DNA from: CAYOHG01 sp964465125
GTDB lineage: Bacteria > Planctomycetota > Phycisphaerae > UBA1845 > Fen-1342
Length of the DNA: 64,000 nucleotides
Assembly: GCA_964465125.1 (NCBI GenBank)
Contig: CAYXIO010000013.1
Location: forward strand, 1 to 64,000
Reading direction: 5' to 3'
A program made the position numbers and the translations under genes. Within the stretch, counting starts at the first letter, position 1. Each line of letters opens with the position of its first letter. The notes beneath the pieces were generated by a model. It worked only from the letters and a program-made list of their open reading frames with translations. It searched no databases and was not told the DNA's origin. Shown piece after piece: positions 33,402 through 42,786 of this stretch.

Positions 33402-35048
33402 ATGTTCAATCAGCCGACCGTGCCCAACCTGACGGCAAGCGCGCCGCATTCCCACCGGCTGCCCTGGCTGCTGGCCCTCCTGGTAGCCGTGGCGCTGCTG
33501 GCGCTGGGCGTGCCGACCCGTCTGCTTACGCACGTCGCCTACGCCGTCGAGAAGGGACGGATCGACGCGGCCAGCGAGAACCTCGGCGGCCCGCTCGAGC
33601 TGGCCCAGGCCTTCCGCTCGGTCGTGCAGGTCGCGCGGCCCGGCGTGGTCAGCATCTCGGTCGGACCGGGACGCGCTCAGCAGGAGCGGCTGGTGGAGAT
33701 TCAGAAGGAGCTGGGCGAGATCGGCGAAAAGATGGAACAGCTCGAGCAGCGGCTGAGCCGCGAAAACCGCGCCAAGCTCAGCCGCAGCGAGCTGGAGAAG
33801 GCCGTCGACGAGCGCGACGAGCTGCGCGCCGAACTCGACCGCCTGCTGTCGGAGCGCGCCGGAATGGTCGACGACGCGCACCCCGGCACCGGCAGCGGCA
33901 TCGTCGTCGACGACGCCGGCTACATTCTCACCAACAACCACGTCGTCGAGGGGCACGGCGATATTCAGGTACGGCTCTCCGACGACCGCTCCTACGCCGC
34001 CGAGCGGGTCGGGACCGACCCCAAGACCGATCTGGCCCTGCTGCTCATCGACGCGCCCGACCTGCATCCCATCCGCTTCGGCGATTCGTCCAAGGCCGAG
34101 GTCGGCGACTTCGTGCTCGCGATCGGCGCCCCGTTCGGCCTCTCCCACAGCGTCACCCACGGCATCATCAGCGCGAAGGGCCGCACCGACATCGCCACCG
34201 CGCGACAGATCCTCTATCAGGACTTCATCCAGACCGACGCCGCCGTCAATCCCGGAAACTCCGGCGGCCCGCTGGTCAATCTCAGCGGCGAGGTCATCGG
34301 CGTGAACACCGCGATCGCCACGGACGACGGCCGCAGTGCCGGGGTCGCCTTCACCATCCCGTCCAACCTGGCGGCGCGCGTCGCGCGTGAGCTCAAGGAG
34401 CACGGCGCCGTAGCCCGCGGCTGGATGGGAATCCTGCTGGCCGACCTGGTCGAGGAGGACGTCGCCGCGTTCGGACTGAAGGACCGCCAGGGCGTGATGG
34501 TCAACATGATCTACGAAGACTCGCCCGCGCACGCCGCCGGCATTCAGTGTGAGGACGTCATCTTGAGCGTGAACGGGACGCGCGTAGGCAATCTTCGGCA
34601 GCTTCAGGCGACGGTCGCCGACCTCGCGCCGCTGAGTCCGGCGCGCCTGGAGCTGATTCGCGATCAGAAAGCCATAACCATCGAGGTTGTACTCGGCCGT
34701 CAGCCGGACAACATCAACGCCGCGACCCGCGCGCTGCGCGAGATTCGCACGCGCGAGCTGCCGCGACTGGGCGTGGAGGCGCGGACGCTGCGGCCGCTGC
34801 TGCCGTTCCCGGCGCCCGTGGACGTGCTCGAGCGTCGCGGCGTGCTGGTGACGGAGCTTTCCAATCGAAATGTTGCGGGTGAGTTCGCGCCGTTCGACGT
34901 GGTGGTGCGTCTGGATGGAAAGGACGTGTCCAGCGTGGCGGATCTCGCGGCGCAGCTCTCGTCGCGCCCCGGCGGCGCGCGCGTGACGTTTGAGGTCGTC
35001 GGCCTGGACGGCGCCGCGCGCGCGGTCGAGCTGAAGCTGGCTCCCTAG
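33402..35048 (+). CDS. Deg/HtrA-family serine protease with PDZ domains and coiled-coil insertion
   Basis: A protein of about 548 residues with an N-terminal membrane anchor or signal (LPWLLALLVAVALLALGV). The trypsin-like protease has His180 (TNNHVVEG), Asp210 (KTDLALL) and Ser287 (NPGNSGGP). Between the first strand VVSISVG and GTGSGIVVDD is an insertion (residues about 93-150) that forms a charged coiled coil (KELGEIGEKMEQLEQRL and on), in the position of the LA loop. A PDZ domain follows, then a divergent second one. Deg proteases degrade misfolded envelope proteins. ATG 33402 is chosen because GGAAGAGG is 9 bases upstream; ATG 33393 abuts that sequence. Confidence 0.92.
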   Translation: MFNQPTVPNLTASAPHSHRLPWLLALLVAVALLALGVPTRLLTHVAYAVEKGRIDAASENLGGPLELAQAFRSVVQVARPGVVSISVGPGRAQQERLVEIQKELGEIGEKMEQLEQRLSRENRAKLSRSELEKAVDERDELRAELDRLLSERAGMVDDAHPGTGSGIVVDDAGYILTNNHVVEGHGDIQVRLSDDRSYAAERVGTDPKTDLALLLIDAPDLHPIRFGDSSKAEVGDFVLAIGAPFGLSHSVTHGIISAKGRTDIATARQILYQDFIQTDAAVNPGNSGGPLVNLSGEVIGVNTAIATDDGRSAGVAFTIPSNLAARVARELKEHGAVARGWMGILLADLVEEDVAAFGLKDRQGVMVNMIYEDSPAHAAGIQCEDVILSVNGTRVGNLRQLQATVADLAPLSPARLELIRDQKAITIEVVLGRQPDNINAATRALREIRTRELPRLGVEARTLRPLLPFPAPVDVLERRGVLVTELSNRNVAGEFAPFDVVVRLDGKDVSSVADLAAQLSSRPGGARVTFEVVGLDGAARAVELKLAP

Positions 35049-35440
35049 CTCGACACGGCGGGTGCCGCCGGCGGAACCCGCCGAACTGACGGCTTTTCGC
35101 CGCGGGGCCTTCCCCGGGTCGTTCGCGCTTCCGCGTGCAACCTTCCAAAACTGCGTTGGTTAGCGCTGATTTCGCGAATATCGCGATGGAAATTCGTCAT
35201 CCTGTCCCGCCGAATGCCGACTCCGAAGGGACGCATTGATTTCTAATTCCTTGCGGCGGTTCCCCTTGCGTTCGAGCATGCGAGCGGTATGCTGCCGACA
35301 CGAGGATGGCTTATCAGCCTCATTCTCGATGCCGACGTTCTGGTCGGCGCTCGCGGAGCCGTTCGGGTCGTACGGGTATTGGCGCGGCAGTCTCATGGAT
35401 TCGAGACTGCGGCTTACGTCGAGGTATCGAGGAGACACAT
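35049..35440. other. Control region upstream of the porin gene
   Basis: No gene is supported here. A 7-bp hairpin (35057-35063 with 35076-35082) just after the protease may act as a weak terminator. TCGCGA-ATA-TCGCGA at 35172-35186 is a palindrome that could be an operator. TTGCGT (35266-35271), 16 bases and TATGCT (35288-35293) form a possible promoter, implying a leader of about 145 bases for the porin. Confidence 0.4.
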
Positions 35441-36949
35441 ATGGGTTCCAAGTTGTTGCGTGGCGGCATGACTGCCCTGCTCGTCGCGGGCTGGCTGGTG
35501 GGAGTGGCCGGCGCCGTGGATGGCAACACAACGGCGAGCACGTCGGATCAGGTCGCTCGGCTCGAAGGCCTGCTCGCCGAGCAGGAGCGAAAACTGGAGG
35601 ACCTCCGACAGCAGCTCGCGGCGACCACGTCCCAGGACGCGGACGCCGCCCGCACGGAGGCCATGCGGGAGCAGATTCGCGCGATCCTCAGTGAGCAGGA
35701 GTTCCGCGAGAGCCTGATGCCGTCCGTCTCGATGGCCGGCTATGACAACGGCTTCTACATCAAGAGCAGCGACGACCAGTTCCTGATGAAGATCAACGGC
35801 TACATGCAGAACCGCTGGACGCACTACGGCACCCAGAGCCGTAACCGCTACCTGCTGCCGCGTCTGGAGCGCGACGACCGCACCGGATTCGACATTCAGC
35901 GCACGCGCTTGAATTTCTCGGGTCACGCCTGGGACCAGAACCTGACTTACCGCTTGACGCTGCGCGCTGACGCCCCGGACGGCTACGACTTCCAGATTCA
36001 CTACGCTTACGTGAACTACCGCTTCATGGACGAGTTCAACATCAAGGCCGGTATGTTCCAGTTGGCGTCCACCCGTTCGCAGCTCACCGAGAATTACAAC
36101 TTCCAGTTCGTGGATCGCGGCCTGTTCGACGCGGTCTACGGCCTGGGCGTTGGCGTCGGCGTCCGCTTCTGGGGACAGCTCTTCGACAAGCGACTGGACT
36201 ACTACCTGGACGTCGTCAACTCGCTCAACGGCGACCGCAACCGAACGATCACCACCGACCCGGCCGAGCTGGACGGCAATCCGGCCATCCTCTTCCGCAC
36301 CGTCTGGCACGTCCTCGGTGATGACCTGAGCGTCTGGGACTACGAAGGCGATCTGAATCGCACCGACAGCCCGCACTGGGATCTGGCCTTCCGCTACGCC
36401 TTTAACGATGACCAGGGCGATCGCAGGACGACGCGCATTCCGTTCCCGTCCAGCACCGGCTTCTTCGGCAACCGCGGCGGCTACGGGCTGACCACCACCA
36501 ACGGCGCGCAGATCAACGAGTTCGGCCTTGACTCCGCCTTCAAGTGGATGGGCTTCTCGGCGATCGGCGAGTACGTCGTTCGCGTCATGGATCCGCGCCG
36601 CGCCGGACGCCGCCCGTTCACCCCGTGGTGGCTGCTGACCGGCGACGAGGACACCACCGCCCAGCACGGCGCCTACGTGCAGGTCGGCTACATGCTGCCG
36701 ATCCCGGGCATGGAGGACAAGCTCGAAGCCGTCGCTCGCGTGGGCGGCATCTCCACCCTGGCTGAGGAGCAGGAAGGCTCGTGGGAATACGCAGCCGGCC
36801 TGAACTACTACATCAAGGGCCACCAGGTCAAGCTGCAGACGGACGTCGTGAAGATCTACGAAGTCCCGATCTCCAGCAGCTACTCCAGCCTGGCCAACGT
36901 CAATGACGACGCATTGGTCTGGCGCGTCCAGCTCCAGGTCGCGTTCTAG
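35441..36949 (+). CDS. OprP-type outer-membrane porin with coiled-coil N-terminus
   Basis: A 502-residue outer-membrane protein resembling phosphate-selective porins O/P. The signal peptide ends near GVAGA. A coiled coil follows (VARLEGLLAEQERKLEDLRQQL), probably a periplasmic trimer stalk. From residue 95 on, alternating beta strands run to a C-terminal strand ending in phenylalanine (RVQLQVAF), the usual outer-membrane assembly signal. Aromatic girdles such as FDIQRTRLNFSGHAWDQNLTYRLTLRA appear. GGAG 6 bases before ATG 35441 sets the start. It has a strong terminator and is likely a major surface protein. Confidence 0.85.
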   Translation: MGSKLLRGGMTALLVAGWLVGVAGAVDGNTTASTSDQVARLEGLLAEQERKLEDLRQQLAATTSQDADAARTEAMREQIRAILSEQEFRESLMPSVSMAGYDNGFYIKSSDDQFLMKINGYMQNRWTHYGTQSRNRYLLPRLERDDRTGFDIQRTRLNFSGHAWDQNLTYRLTLRADAPDGYDFQIHYAYVNYRFMDEFNIKAGMFQLASTRSQLTENYNFQFVDRGLFDAVYGLGVGVGVRFWGQLFDKRLDYYLDVVNSLNGDRNRTITTDPAELDGNPAILFRTVWHVLGDDLSVWDYEGDLNRTDSPHWDLAFRYAFNDDQGDRRTTRIPFPSSTGFFGNRGGYGLTTTNGAQINEFGLDSAFKWMGFSAIGEYVVRVMDPRRAGRRPFTPWWLLTGDEDTTAQHGAYVQVGYMLPIPGMEDKLEAVARVGGISTLAEEQEGSWEYAAGLNYYIKGHQVKLQTDVVKIYEVPISSSYSSLANVNDDALVWRVQLQVAF

Positions 36950-36968
36950 TCCGCGATACCTGGTCGTA

Positions 36969-37018
36969 AGCCAATCGCTCACGGCGCCGGCCCGCAAGGT
37001 CGGCGCCGTTGGCTTTTT
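36969..37018 (+). terminator. Intrinsic terminator of the porin gene
   Basis: A perfect 9-bp GC stem (36981-36989 with 37001-37009) extended by AGCCAA/TTGGCT and followed by TTTTT. It begins 19 bases after the porin stop. Confidence 0.85.
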
Positions 37019-37083
37019 GGTGGATTCGGCGGCGTAACGCGGAATGCGAATGCGACGCGCGGCGCCGTCGATTCCGCGCGGGC

Positions 37084-37647
37084 TCAGAACCGACGGACGG
37101 CGACGTCCGTCACCAGCATGTGCATCTTCACGTCGCAGGATTCGACCGGCACCTCGGGAACAAACTGCTCCTCCAGCGCCAGGGCGCAGGTCTTCGCGCG
37201 AAAATCTCGATGCGCCAGAAACCGGTCGTAGAAGCCGCGCCCGCGGCCCAGCCGATTCCCCTGCCCGTCGAACGCGAGCCCCGGCACGACCACCAGGTCG
37301 ATGTCGCCGACCGGTATCGGCATGCCGTCCATCGGCTCGCGAACGCCCAGCACGCCGGCCTGAACGCCGGTGGTCAGCGAGTTAATCTCGATTGGCAGCA
37401 TGCGGCGCTGATCCCACGAGACCTTTGGGGCCAGGACGCGCTTCCCATCGGCCCAACCCTGCAACGCGATGTGCGACGTGTCGATCTCCGTGGGAATCGA
37501 CAGGAAGATCAGCACCACCTCGGCGTCCTGGTATTCAGGCTGGGCCAGGAGCAGCCGGCAAGCTCGCACCCCGCGCTCGTGCAACGTCTCCGGCGAAATC
37601 GCCTGTAGAACGTCGCGCAGTCGCTGGCGGAGATCCTTCTTGGTCAC
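37084..37647 (-). CDS. 5-formyltetrahydrofolate cyclo-ligase
   Basis: A 187-residue enzyme converting 5-formyl-THF with ATP to 5,10-methenyl-THF. The ATP-binding signature GLAFDGQGNRLGRGRGFYDRFL near residues 120-142 is diagnostic, and VLIFLSIPTEIDT matches the N-terminal substrate site. Full family length. Its ATG overlaps the stop of rarA as ATGA (37644-37647), so the two form a coupled operon; the functional link is unclear. Confidence 0.94.
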   Translation of the reverse strand: MTKKDLRQRLRDVLQAISPETLHERGVRACRLLLAQPEYQDAEVVLIFLSIPTEIDTSHIALQGWADGKRVLAPKVSWDQRRMLPIEINSLTTGVQAGVLGVREPMDGMPIPVGDIDLVVVPGLAFDGQGNRLGRGRGFYDRFLAHRDFRAKTCALALEEQFVPEVPVESCDVKMHMLVTDVAVRRF

Positions 37648-39002
37648 GATCGCTCCGGCGGCGCTTCCGGCTCGCCCGCTGAGCGGCGCCCGCGGAGCGC
37701 CGCCAGCCGGCGGGAAAGCTCTGCCTCAAACCCGCGGTCGAGCGGATTGTAATACGCGCGCGGCTCCGGCAGGTAGCGGTGCGAGCCCAGTCCGTCCGGA
37801 GTTTCGTGCGGCGACACGTACGATTCCGCGCCCTCGGCCCGCGTCCGGGTGGACTGCCGATCGCGCAGAAACGACGGAACCGCCAGCAGCGGGCAGGTGC
37901 GAACGTCTTCCCGAGCGGCGCCGATCGCGCTCGTGACGGCGTTGGATTTCGGAGCGCACGCCACGTACGTCGCCGCCTGCGCCAGCGCGTACTGGCACTC
38001 CGGCAGGCCCACCAGTTCCACCGTCTGCACCGCCGACGCCGCCACCATCAGCGCCTGCGGATCGGCATTGCCGACGTCCTCCGACGCGCAGATCGCGATC
38101 CGGCGGACGATGAAGCGCGGGTCTTCGCCACCTTCCAGCATGCGCGCCAGCCAGTACAACGCAGCGTCGGGGTCGCTGCCGCGCATGCTCTTGATGAACG
38201 CCGACGCGAGGTCGTAGTGCGTGTCGCCATGGTCGCGCACCTTGAGCGCGCGCTGGATCGAAGCCGCGGCGGCCGCGCGGCTGACGCGCAGTCTCCCACC
38301 CGAGCGCGCTTCGCCCGCAGCGTGCTTCTCCGAGAGCACGGCGATCTCGAGCGCCGCCAGGGCGCGGCGCGCGTCGCCGTCGGCGTGCTGACAGAGCAGC
38401 TCCATCGCCGCGGGCTCCAGCTCGGCCCGGGCCGCCCCCAGCCCGCGGCGCTCGTCGGCCAGTGCGCGCTCCAGGACGATACGCAGCTCATCCGCGCTCA
38501 GCGGGTGAAAATGGAAGACGTGACTGCGCGACAGCAGGGCGCCAGTGAGCGAAAAGTACGGGTTCTCGGTCGTCGCACCGACCAGCGTCAGCAGCCCGCT
38601 CTCCACGTCGCGGAGCAGCGAGTCCTGCTGGGACTTGCTGAAGCGGTGAATCTCATCGAGGAAGAGCACCGTCCGCTGTCCGCGCGCCGACAGCCGCGCC
38701 GTCGCTTCGTCGATGACCCGTCGAACGTCCTTGACGCCCGATTCCGCCGCATGCAGCGTCTCGAAGGCCGACGACGTGCGCTCCGCGATCAGTTGCGCGA
38801 GCGTGGTTTTTCCGGTCCCCGGCGGACCGGCGAGAATGACGCTCGTCAAGCGATCGGCGTCGATCATCCGCCGCAGCAGGCAGCCGGGTCCCAGGCAGTG
38901 CTGCTGGCCGACGAACGCCTCGAGCGACTCCGGGCGCATACGCGCCGCCAGCGGCATGACGGTACGGCGCGCCGCCTGCTCGTGTTCGGCAAACAAATCC
39001 AT
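37644..39002 (-). CDS. rarA: Replication-associated recombination ATPase RarA (MgsA)
   Basis: A 452-residue AAA+ ATPase related to clamp loaders and WRNIP1, which acts at stalled replication forks. Walker A is GPPGTGKTT, Walker B LFLDEIHRF, sensor 1 GATTENP. The C-terminal tetramerisation region shows DPDAALYWLARMLEGGEDPRFIVRRI and the terminal HRYLPE signature. The start is ATG 39002 (MDLFAEHE); GTG 39005 is adjacent. No Shine-Dalgarno; TATACT lies 8 bases before the ATG, consistent with a leaderless mRNA. Confidence 0.94.
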   Translation of the reverse strand: MDLFAEHEQAARRTVMPLAARMRPESLEAFVGQQHCLGPGCLLRRMIDADRLTSVILAGPPGTGKTTLAQLIAERTSSAFETLHAAESGVKDVRRVIDEATARLSARGQRTVLFLDEIHRFSKSQQDSLLRDVESGLLTLVGATTENPYFSLTGALLSRSHVFHFHPLSADELRIVLERALADERRGLGAARAELEPAAMELLCQHADGDARRALAALEIAVLSEKHAAGEARSGGRLRVSRAAAAASIQRALKVRDHGDTHYDLASAFIKSMRGSDPDAALYWLARMLEGGEDPRFIVRRIAICASEDVGNADPQALMVAASAVQTVELVGLPECQYALAQAATYVACAPKSNAVTSAIGAAREDVRTCPLLAVPSFLRDRQSTRTRAEGAESYVSPHETPDGLGSHRYLPEPRAYYNPLDRGFEAELSRRLAALRGRRSAGEPEAPPERS

Positions 39003-39010
39003 CACCTGGC

Positions 39011-39016
39011 AGTATA
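39011..39016 (-). promoter_or_regulatory. TANNNT box of a candidate leaderless promoter (rarA)
   Basis: TATACT on the minus strand, 8 bases before ATG 39002. This is 5 of 6 to the -10 consensus; no -35 is evident. Confidence 0.45.
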
Positions 39017-39060
39017 ACCGCGCCCTTGCGACACAGCCGCGGCGACGCGCGCCGCAGCGT

Positions 39061-40560
39061 CTACGTGAGCCCGTAGAGCGGTTTGAACTTGCCGTTCAGG
39101 TAGCGGAGATAGGGCTCGTGCGTCAGCGGGCGTCCGGTCACGACTTCCATGAGCTCGCCGGCGCGGTAGCGCTGTCCGTGCTGGTGGATCTTCCGGCGCA
39201 GCCATTCGCGCAGCGGGCGCAGCTCGCCGCGGCCGACCTGCGTCTCGAGCTGCGGAAACTCCTCGCGGGCGCGCTCGAGAATCTGGGCGGCGTAGAGGTT
39301 CCCGAGCTGGTACGTGGGGAAGTAGCCGAATGCACCCATGCTCCAGTGAATGTCCTGGAGGCAACCTTCCGCGTCGTTGGGAGGCGTGACTCCCAGCAGC
39401 GACTTCATCCCGTCGTTCCACGCCGCCGGCACGTCCTTGACCGTCAGCTTGCCCTGGATCATGCGGCGCTCCAGATCGAACCGCAGCATGATGTGCAGGC
39501 CGTAGGTCACTTCGTCCGCCTCGACGCGGATCAGCGACGGCTTCACCTGGTTGATCGCGAAGACCCAGTCCTCCAGGCTCACACCGGCAAGCGACGGGAA
39601 GGCCTGCTGCAACGACGGGAAATAGTGCGACCAGAACGGGCGGCTGCGGCCGATCATGTTCTCCCACAGCCGCGACTGCGACTCGTGAATGCCCAGCGAG
39701 ATCGCGCGGGCGCGGGGTGTGCCCGTGTGATGCGCGTCCAGACCCTGCTCGTAGAGCGCGTGCCCGGTCTCGTGCAGCACGCCGAAAAGCGACATCGGCA
39801 TGTAGCGCTCGTCATAGCGCGTGGTCATGCGGACGTCGCGCGGCGACATGCTGGTGCAGAACGGGTGCGTCGAGATGTCGATGCGGCCGGCCTCGAACTC
39901 GAAGCAAAGCGCCTCGGCCATCTGCCGGCAGAATCGCTGCTGGGCCTCCACCGCGCAGGGACGGGCGAGAAGCTCGGTCTTCGGCTGGCGCGGGGCGCGC
40001 GTGATGGCGTGCACGAGCGAAACCAGTTCGCCTTTCAGGCGGTCGAAAACGGCCTGCACGTCGGCCGAGAGCGCCCCGGGCTCGTACTCGTCCATCAGCG
40101 CATCGTAGGGCTCGCTGGTCCATCCGATGCGGTCGGCCACCTCGCGCTTCAGCTCAAGCAGCTTCGCCAGGTGCGGCGCAAAGCGGGCGAAGTTCGATTC
40201 CTTTCGCGCCGCGGCCCATTCGTTCTTCGCCAGCGACGATACGCGCGCAATCTCCTGCACCAGCGCCGTGGGAAGACGCACCGCGCGCTCGCGCTCGCGG
40301 CGGATCTCGCGCACATTGGTCTCGGCTGCCTCCTCGCCGCGCAGCTCGCCCGCGCACGACTCCAGCAGGCGGCCCAGCTCGTCGGACGTCAGGCGCTCAT
40401 GCGAAAGCCCGGCCATGAATGCGAGCTGGTTGGCCCGGTCGTCCGCCGCCTGCGGCGGCATGTACGTCTCCTGGTCCCAGTCCAGCAGGGCCTCGATCGA
40501 GCGCGAGGTGCTCAGCTCCTTCACACGGCTTAAGAAGGTCTCGTAGGTAGGGGCTGCCAC
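39061..40560 (-). CDS. M32-family metallocarboxypeptidase
   Basis: A 499-residue carboxypeptidase Taq-type enzyme that removes C-terminal residues. The zinc site is the HExxH motif in FGVLHETGHALYEQG, followed by GIHESQSRLWENMIGRS, which holds the third ligand. The family terminal region HWSMGAFGYFPTYQLGNLYAAQ is present. No signal peptide, so cytoplasmic. Start is GTG 40560 behind GGGAGG, six bases upstream. Length matches the family. Confidence 0.95.
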   Translation of the reverse strand: MAAPTYETFLSRVKELSTSRSIEALLDWDQETYMPPQAADDRANQLAFMAGLSHERLTSDELGRLLESCAGELRGEEAAETNVREIRRERERAVRLPTALVQEIARVSSLAKNEWAAARKESNFARFAPHLAKLLELKREVADRIGWTSEPYDALMDEYEPGALSADVQAVFDRLKGELVSLVHAITRAPRQPKTELLARPCAVEAQQRFCRQMAEALCFEFEAGRIDISTHPFCTSMSPRDVRMTTRYDERYMPMSLFGVLHETGHALYEQGLDAHHTGTPRARAISLGIHESQSRLWENMIGRSRPFWSHYFPSLQQAFPSLAGVSLEDWVFAINQVKPSLIRVEADEVTYGLHIMLRFDLERRMIQGKLTVKDVPAAWNDGMKSLLGVTPPNDAEGCLQDIHWSMGAFGYFPTYQLGNLYAAQILERAREEFPQLETQVGRGELRPLREWLRRKIHQHGQRYRAGELMEVVTGRPLTHEPYLRYLNGKFKPLYGLT

Positions 40561-40640
40561 GGCTTTCCTCCCGGAATGTCCCGTGGGAAGTTATAGAGCG
40601 CGCCGCGCGCGGGGTCGAGCCGTGCCCGCGGCGGCCGTGG

Positions 40641-41012
40641 CTATTTCGAGGCTTCACGCTGGAACGAGAATATCAGGCGCTCGCCGGCCAGGTCGATCCG
40701 CGCCTCTCCGCGCAGCGTCCGCCCGAGCAGCTTCGCCGACAGCCGCGGCCCTTCCAGCACCCGCACGCACGCCGTGCCGCGCTCCACGCGCCTTACCACG
40801 CCGCGCCCGCCGCGGATCTCCCCTTCGTATTCGAGATACACGCGGCGATGGTCGGCGATGCGCTCGGCGGGAATGTCGCCGGATTCGCTCAGCGGAGATG
40901 CGGCCAGCCGCCAGGCTGCCAGCGGCTGCTCCGCTCCCATCTCAATCAGGAAATCCCAGTGGACGCCTCCCGCAGTCGCGTGCTCGAGGATGGCGAAGGC
41001 GGCGTTGAACAC
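40641..41012 (-). CDS. LigD phosphoesterase-like small protein
   Basis: A 123-residue protein resembling the 3-prime phosphoesterase domain of LigD: FAILEHATAGGVHWDFLIE, then AAWRL, HRRVYLEYEGEIRGGRGVVRRVERG. In LigD the domain trims 3-prime ends before ligation in end joining; here it stands alone without ligase or polymerase domains. The first His-x-Asp pair (HWD) is kept. Start is GTG 41012, 28 bases after the lipoprotein gene, in the same operon. Confidence 0.78.
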   Translation of the reverse strand: MFNAAFAILEHATAGGVHWDFLIEMGAEQPLAAWRLAASPLSESGDIPAERIADHRRVYLEYEGEIRGGRGVVRRVERGTACVRVLEGPRLSAKLLGRTLRGEARIDLAGERLIFSFQREASK

Positions 41013-41040
41013 GTCTCGACTCAGCGGGTCGACCGCGAGG

Positions 41041-41661
41041 TCAAGGCTTGGCGCCAGTGGCCACGCGCGGCGAGCGGGCTTGCAGCTCCAGCCGATCCAG
41101 GCGGCGGATCAAGGCGATGGCCAGCGGACCGTCAGGACGGGCTTCGAGCCGACCGACCACGCGCAGCGGACCGTTGCCGGCGCCGTCGGCCGCACCGCGC
41201 TCGCCGCCCACGACAAGCCGGCCGCTCTCGACGGACGCGGACAGGCGCTGCGGCAGCGTCGAGCGCGTAGGATAGACAAAGCCGGTGCCGGTGAAGACCT
41301 CGGCCCGCCCCGCGCCTGCGGCACGGGCGAAGCGAATGACGGTATCGGCGGCCGAAGGATCATCGAACGTCTTCCCCGGTCGCGGGCGCCAGAACACCTG
41401 AAGATGAATCAGTTGGTCCGCGCCTGTGACCTCGGTCTGGAGCGGGTCGGCGGTGACTCGGCCGACGATGTGCAGATCGCCGGTCTCGCTCTCGCGGAAG
41501 ACGCAGTCGCTTATGACGAGCGATTCCGACTCGGGGAAGTACGGGTCGTCGTAGGCCGTGACCCGCAGGCTGGACTGGCCGGCACAGCCCGAGACCAGCG
41601 CAGCGAAGGACATCAGTAACAGGGCGGAAACTCGGACGTTGGTGATTCGCACGCTATTCAT
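41041..41661 (-). CDS. Lipoprotein of unknown function
   Basis: A 206-residue lipoprotein. Signal with lipobox LVSGC after VSALLLMSFAA; the mature part begins CAGQSSLRV and is beta-rich with a strand SLVISDCVFRESETGDLHIVG. No recognised domain. The ATG at 41661 overlaps the stop of the amidohydrolase gene by 8 bases (ATGAATAG), showing an operon and ruling out the longer frame to 41748. Confidence 0.75.
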   Translation of the reverse strand: MNSVRITNVRVSALLLMSFAALVSGCAGQSSLRVTAYDDPYFPESESLVISDCVFRESETGDLHIVGRVTADPLQTEVTGADQLIHLQVFWRPRPGKTFDDPSAADTVIRFARAAGAGRAEVFTGTGFVYPTRSTLPQRLSASVESGRLVVGGERGAADGAGNGPLRVVGRLEARPDGPLAIALIRRLDRLELQARSPRVATGAKP

Positions 41662-42544
41662 CTTCGTCGAGTCGCGGGGCGCCGTTGCGCGGTGCGCGGA
41701 ATGAGCGGTTCTCGATACCCAGCAGCTTGAGGGCATCGCGCTCGACAATCCCGCGGAGCTGCTCGCGCGGGATCGCGGTCAGATTGGTGCCGTGGGCAAA
41801 CTGGTTGATCGAGTAGAGCGTCTCGATGCACGCCGCCGGCGAGCGCTCGGGAAAATCGCTGCCGAACAGCAGCTTGTGCATCACGCCCAGCTCGTAGGCC
41901 CGCAGCAGCGCATTGTAGAGCGCCCAGGGTTGCCGCGAGAGCCCCGCCACGTCGGCGAAAACGTTTTCGTGCTTCCGCAGCAGGTAGAGCGTTTCGTCGA
42001 CCCACGGCGCCCCGACGTGTGCCACGACGATCCGCAACGCGGGAAAATCCCGCGCGACCTCGTCGAACAGCAGCGGCCGGGCGTACTCCATCTTGGCCGC
42101 GGGCGTCCGCAGATCCTGCTCGACCAGCACCGGCATCCCCCGCCGAACGCACTCGCGATACACGGCCTGGGCGCGCGTGTCGCAGGGGTGGAAATCCTGC
42201 AACGACGGCGAAATAGTCACGCCCTTGAGCCCGAGCGCCTCCTGGGCGTGGGCCAGTTCGTCGGGGCAAGACGGCTCCGTCGGGTCGATCCCCGCAAAAC
42301 CGATCAGCTTGGACGCATAGCGCCGCACATACTCCGCGACGTATTGATTCGAGATTTCCGCATTCAGGTAGCGGCTCTTGAAGGCAAGCACGAACGCCAG
42401 GTCGACCGGCAGCAGCGCTTCCATGTGGCGCGCCAGCTCCGGCCGGTCGGCCCGCAAAGCTCCCGATTCGCTTCGCGAGGATTCCCCGTCGAGGCGAATC
42501 TGCGACGCCCAATCCAGAACTTGTGTGTGGCAATCTACGATCAT
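41654..42544 (-). CDS. Amidohydrolase-family TIM-barrel protein
   Basis: A 296-residue hydrolase-like protein of the amidohydrolase_2 type. MIVDCHTQVLDW at the N-terminus keeps one His of the usual HxH metal motif (second His replaced). Later motifs IVVAHVGAPW, NVFADVAGLS and KLLFGSDFPERSP fit the family, the last Asp being catalytic. Altered first motif makes the metal site uncertain. ATG 42544 gives this N-terminus; the ribosome binding site is weak. First gene of an operon with a lipoprotein and a LigD-type protein. Confidence 0.83.
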   Translation of the reverse strand: MIVDCHTQVLDWASQIRLDGESSRSESGALRADRPELARHMEALLPVDLAFVLAFKSRYLNAEISNQYVAEYVRRYASKLIGFAGIDPTEPSCPDELAHAQEALGLKGVTISPSLQDFHPCDTRAQAVYRECVRRGMPVLVEQDLRTPAAKMEYARPLLFDEVARDFPALRIVVAHVGAPWVDETLYLLRKHENVFADVAGLSRQPWALYNALLRAYELGVMHKLLFGSDFPERSPAACIETLYSINQFAHGTNLTAIPREQLRGIVERDALKLLGIENRSFRAPRNGAPRLDEDE

Positions 42545-42786
42545 AGCGCCGCGACTCTCGTCGGCCGGACGGACCCGCGCGAACGCGCCGGCCGACGCCG
42601 ACTGAACCCAATCTCGCCGGAATGCTAACGTGGCGGCGTGGTCGGTCAAGGGCTCGCTGACGGATTGTCGTCAAACTCCCGAAGATGGCTTCAAAGAATC
42701 TTCACGGTCCGATGGACCGGGATCGCCACAACAGATCGGCGCCCTAGTGCGGCGCAGCACGAGATGTTGAGTATTGTCGTGCAGGA

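Noticed and set aside
35289..35471. Small plus-strand frame upstream of the porin
   Set aside because: It overlaps the porin start in another frame and has no ribosome binding site.
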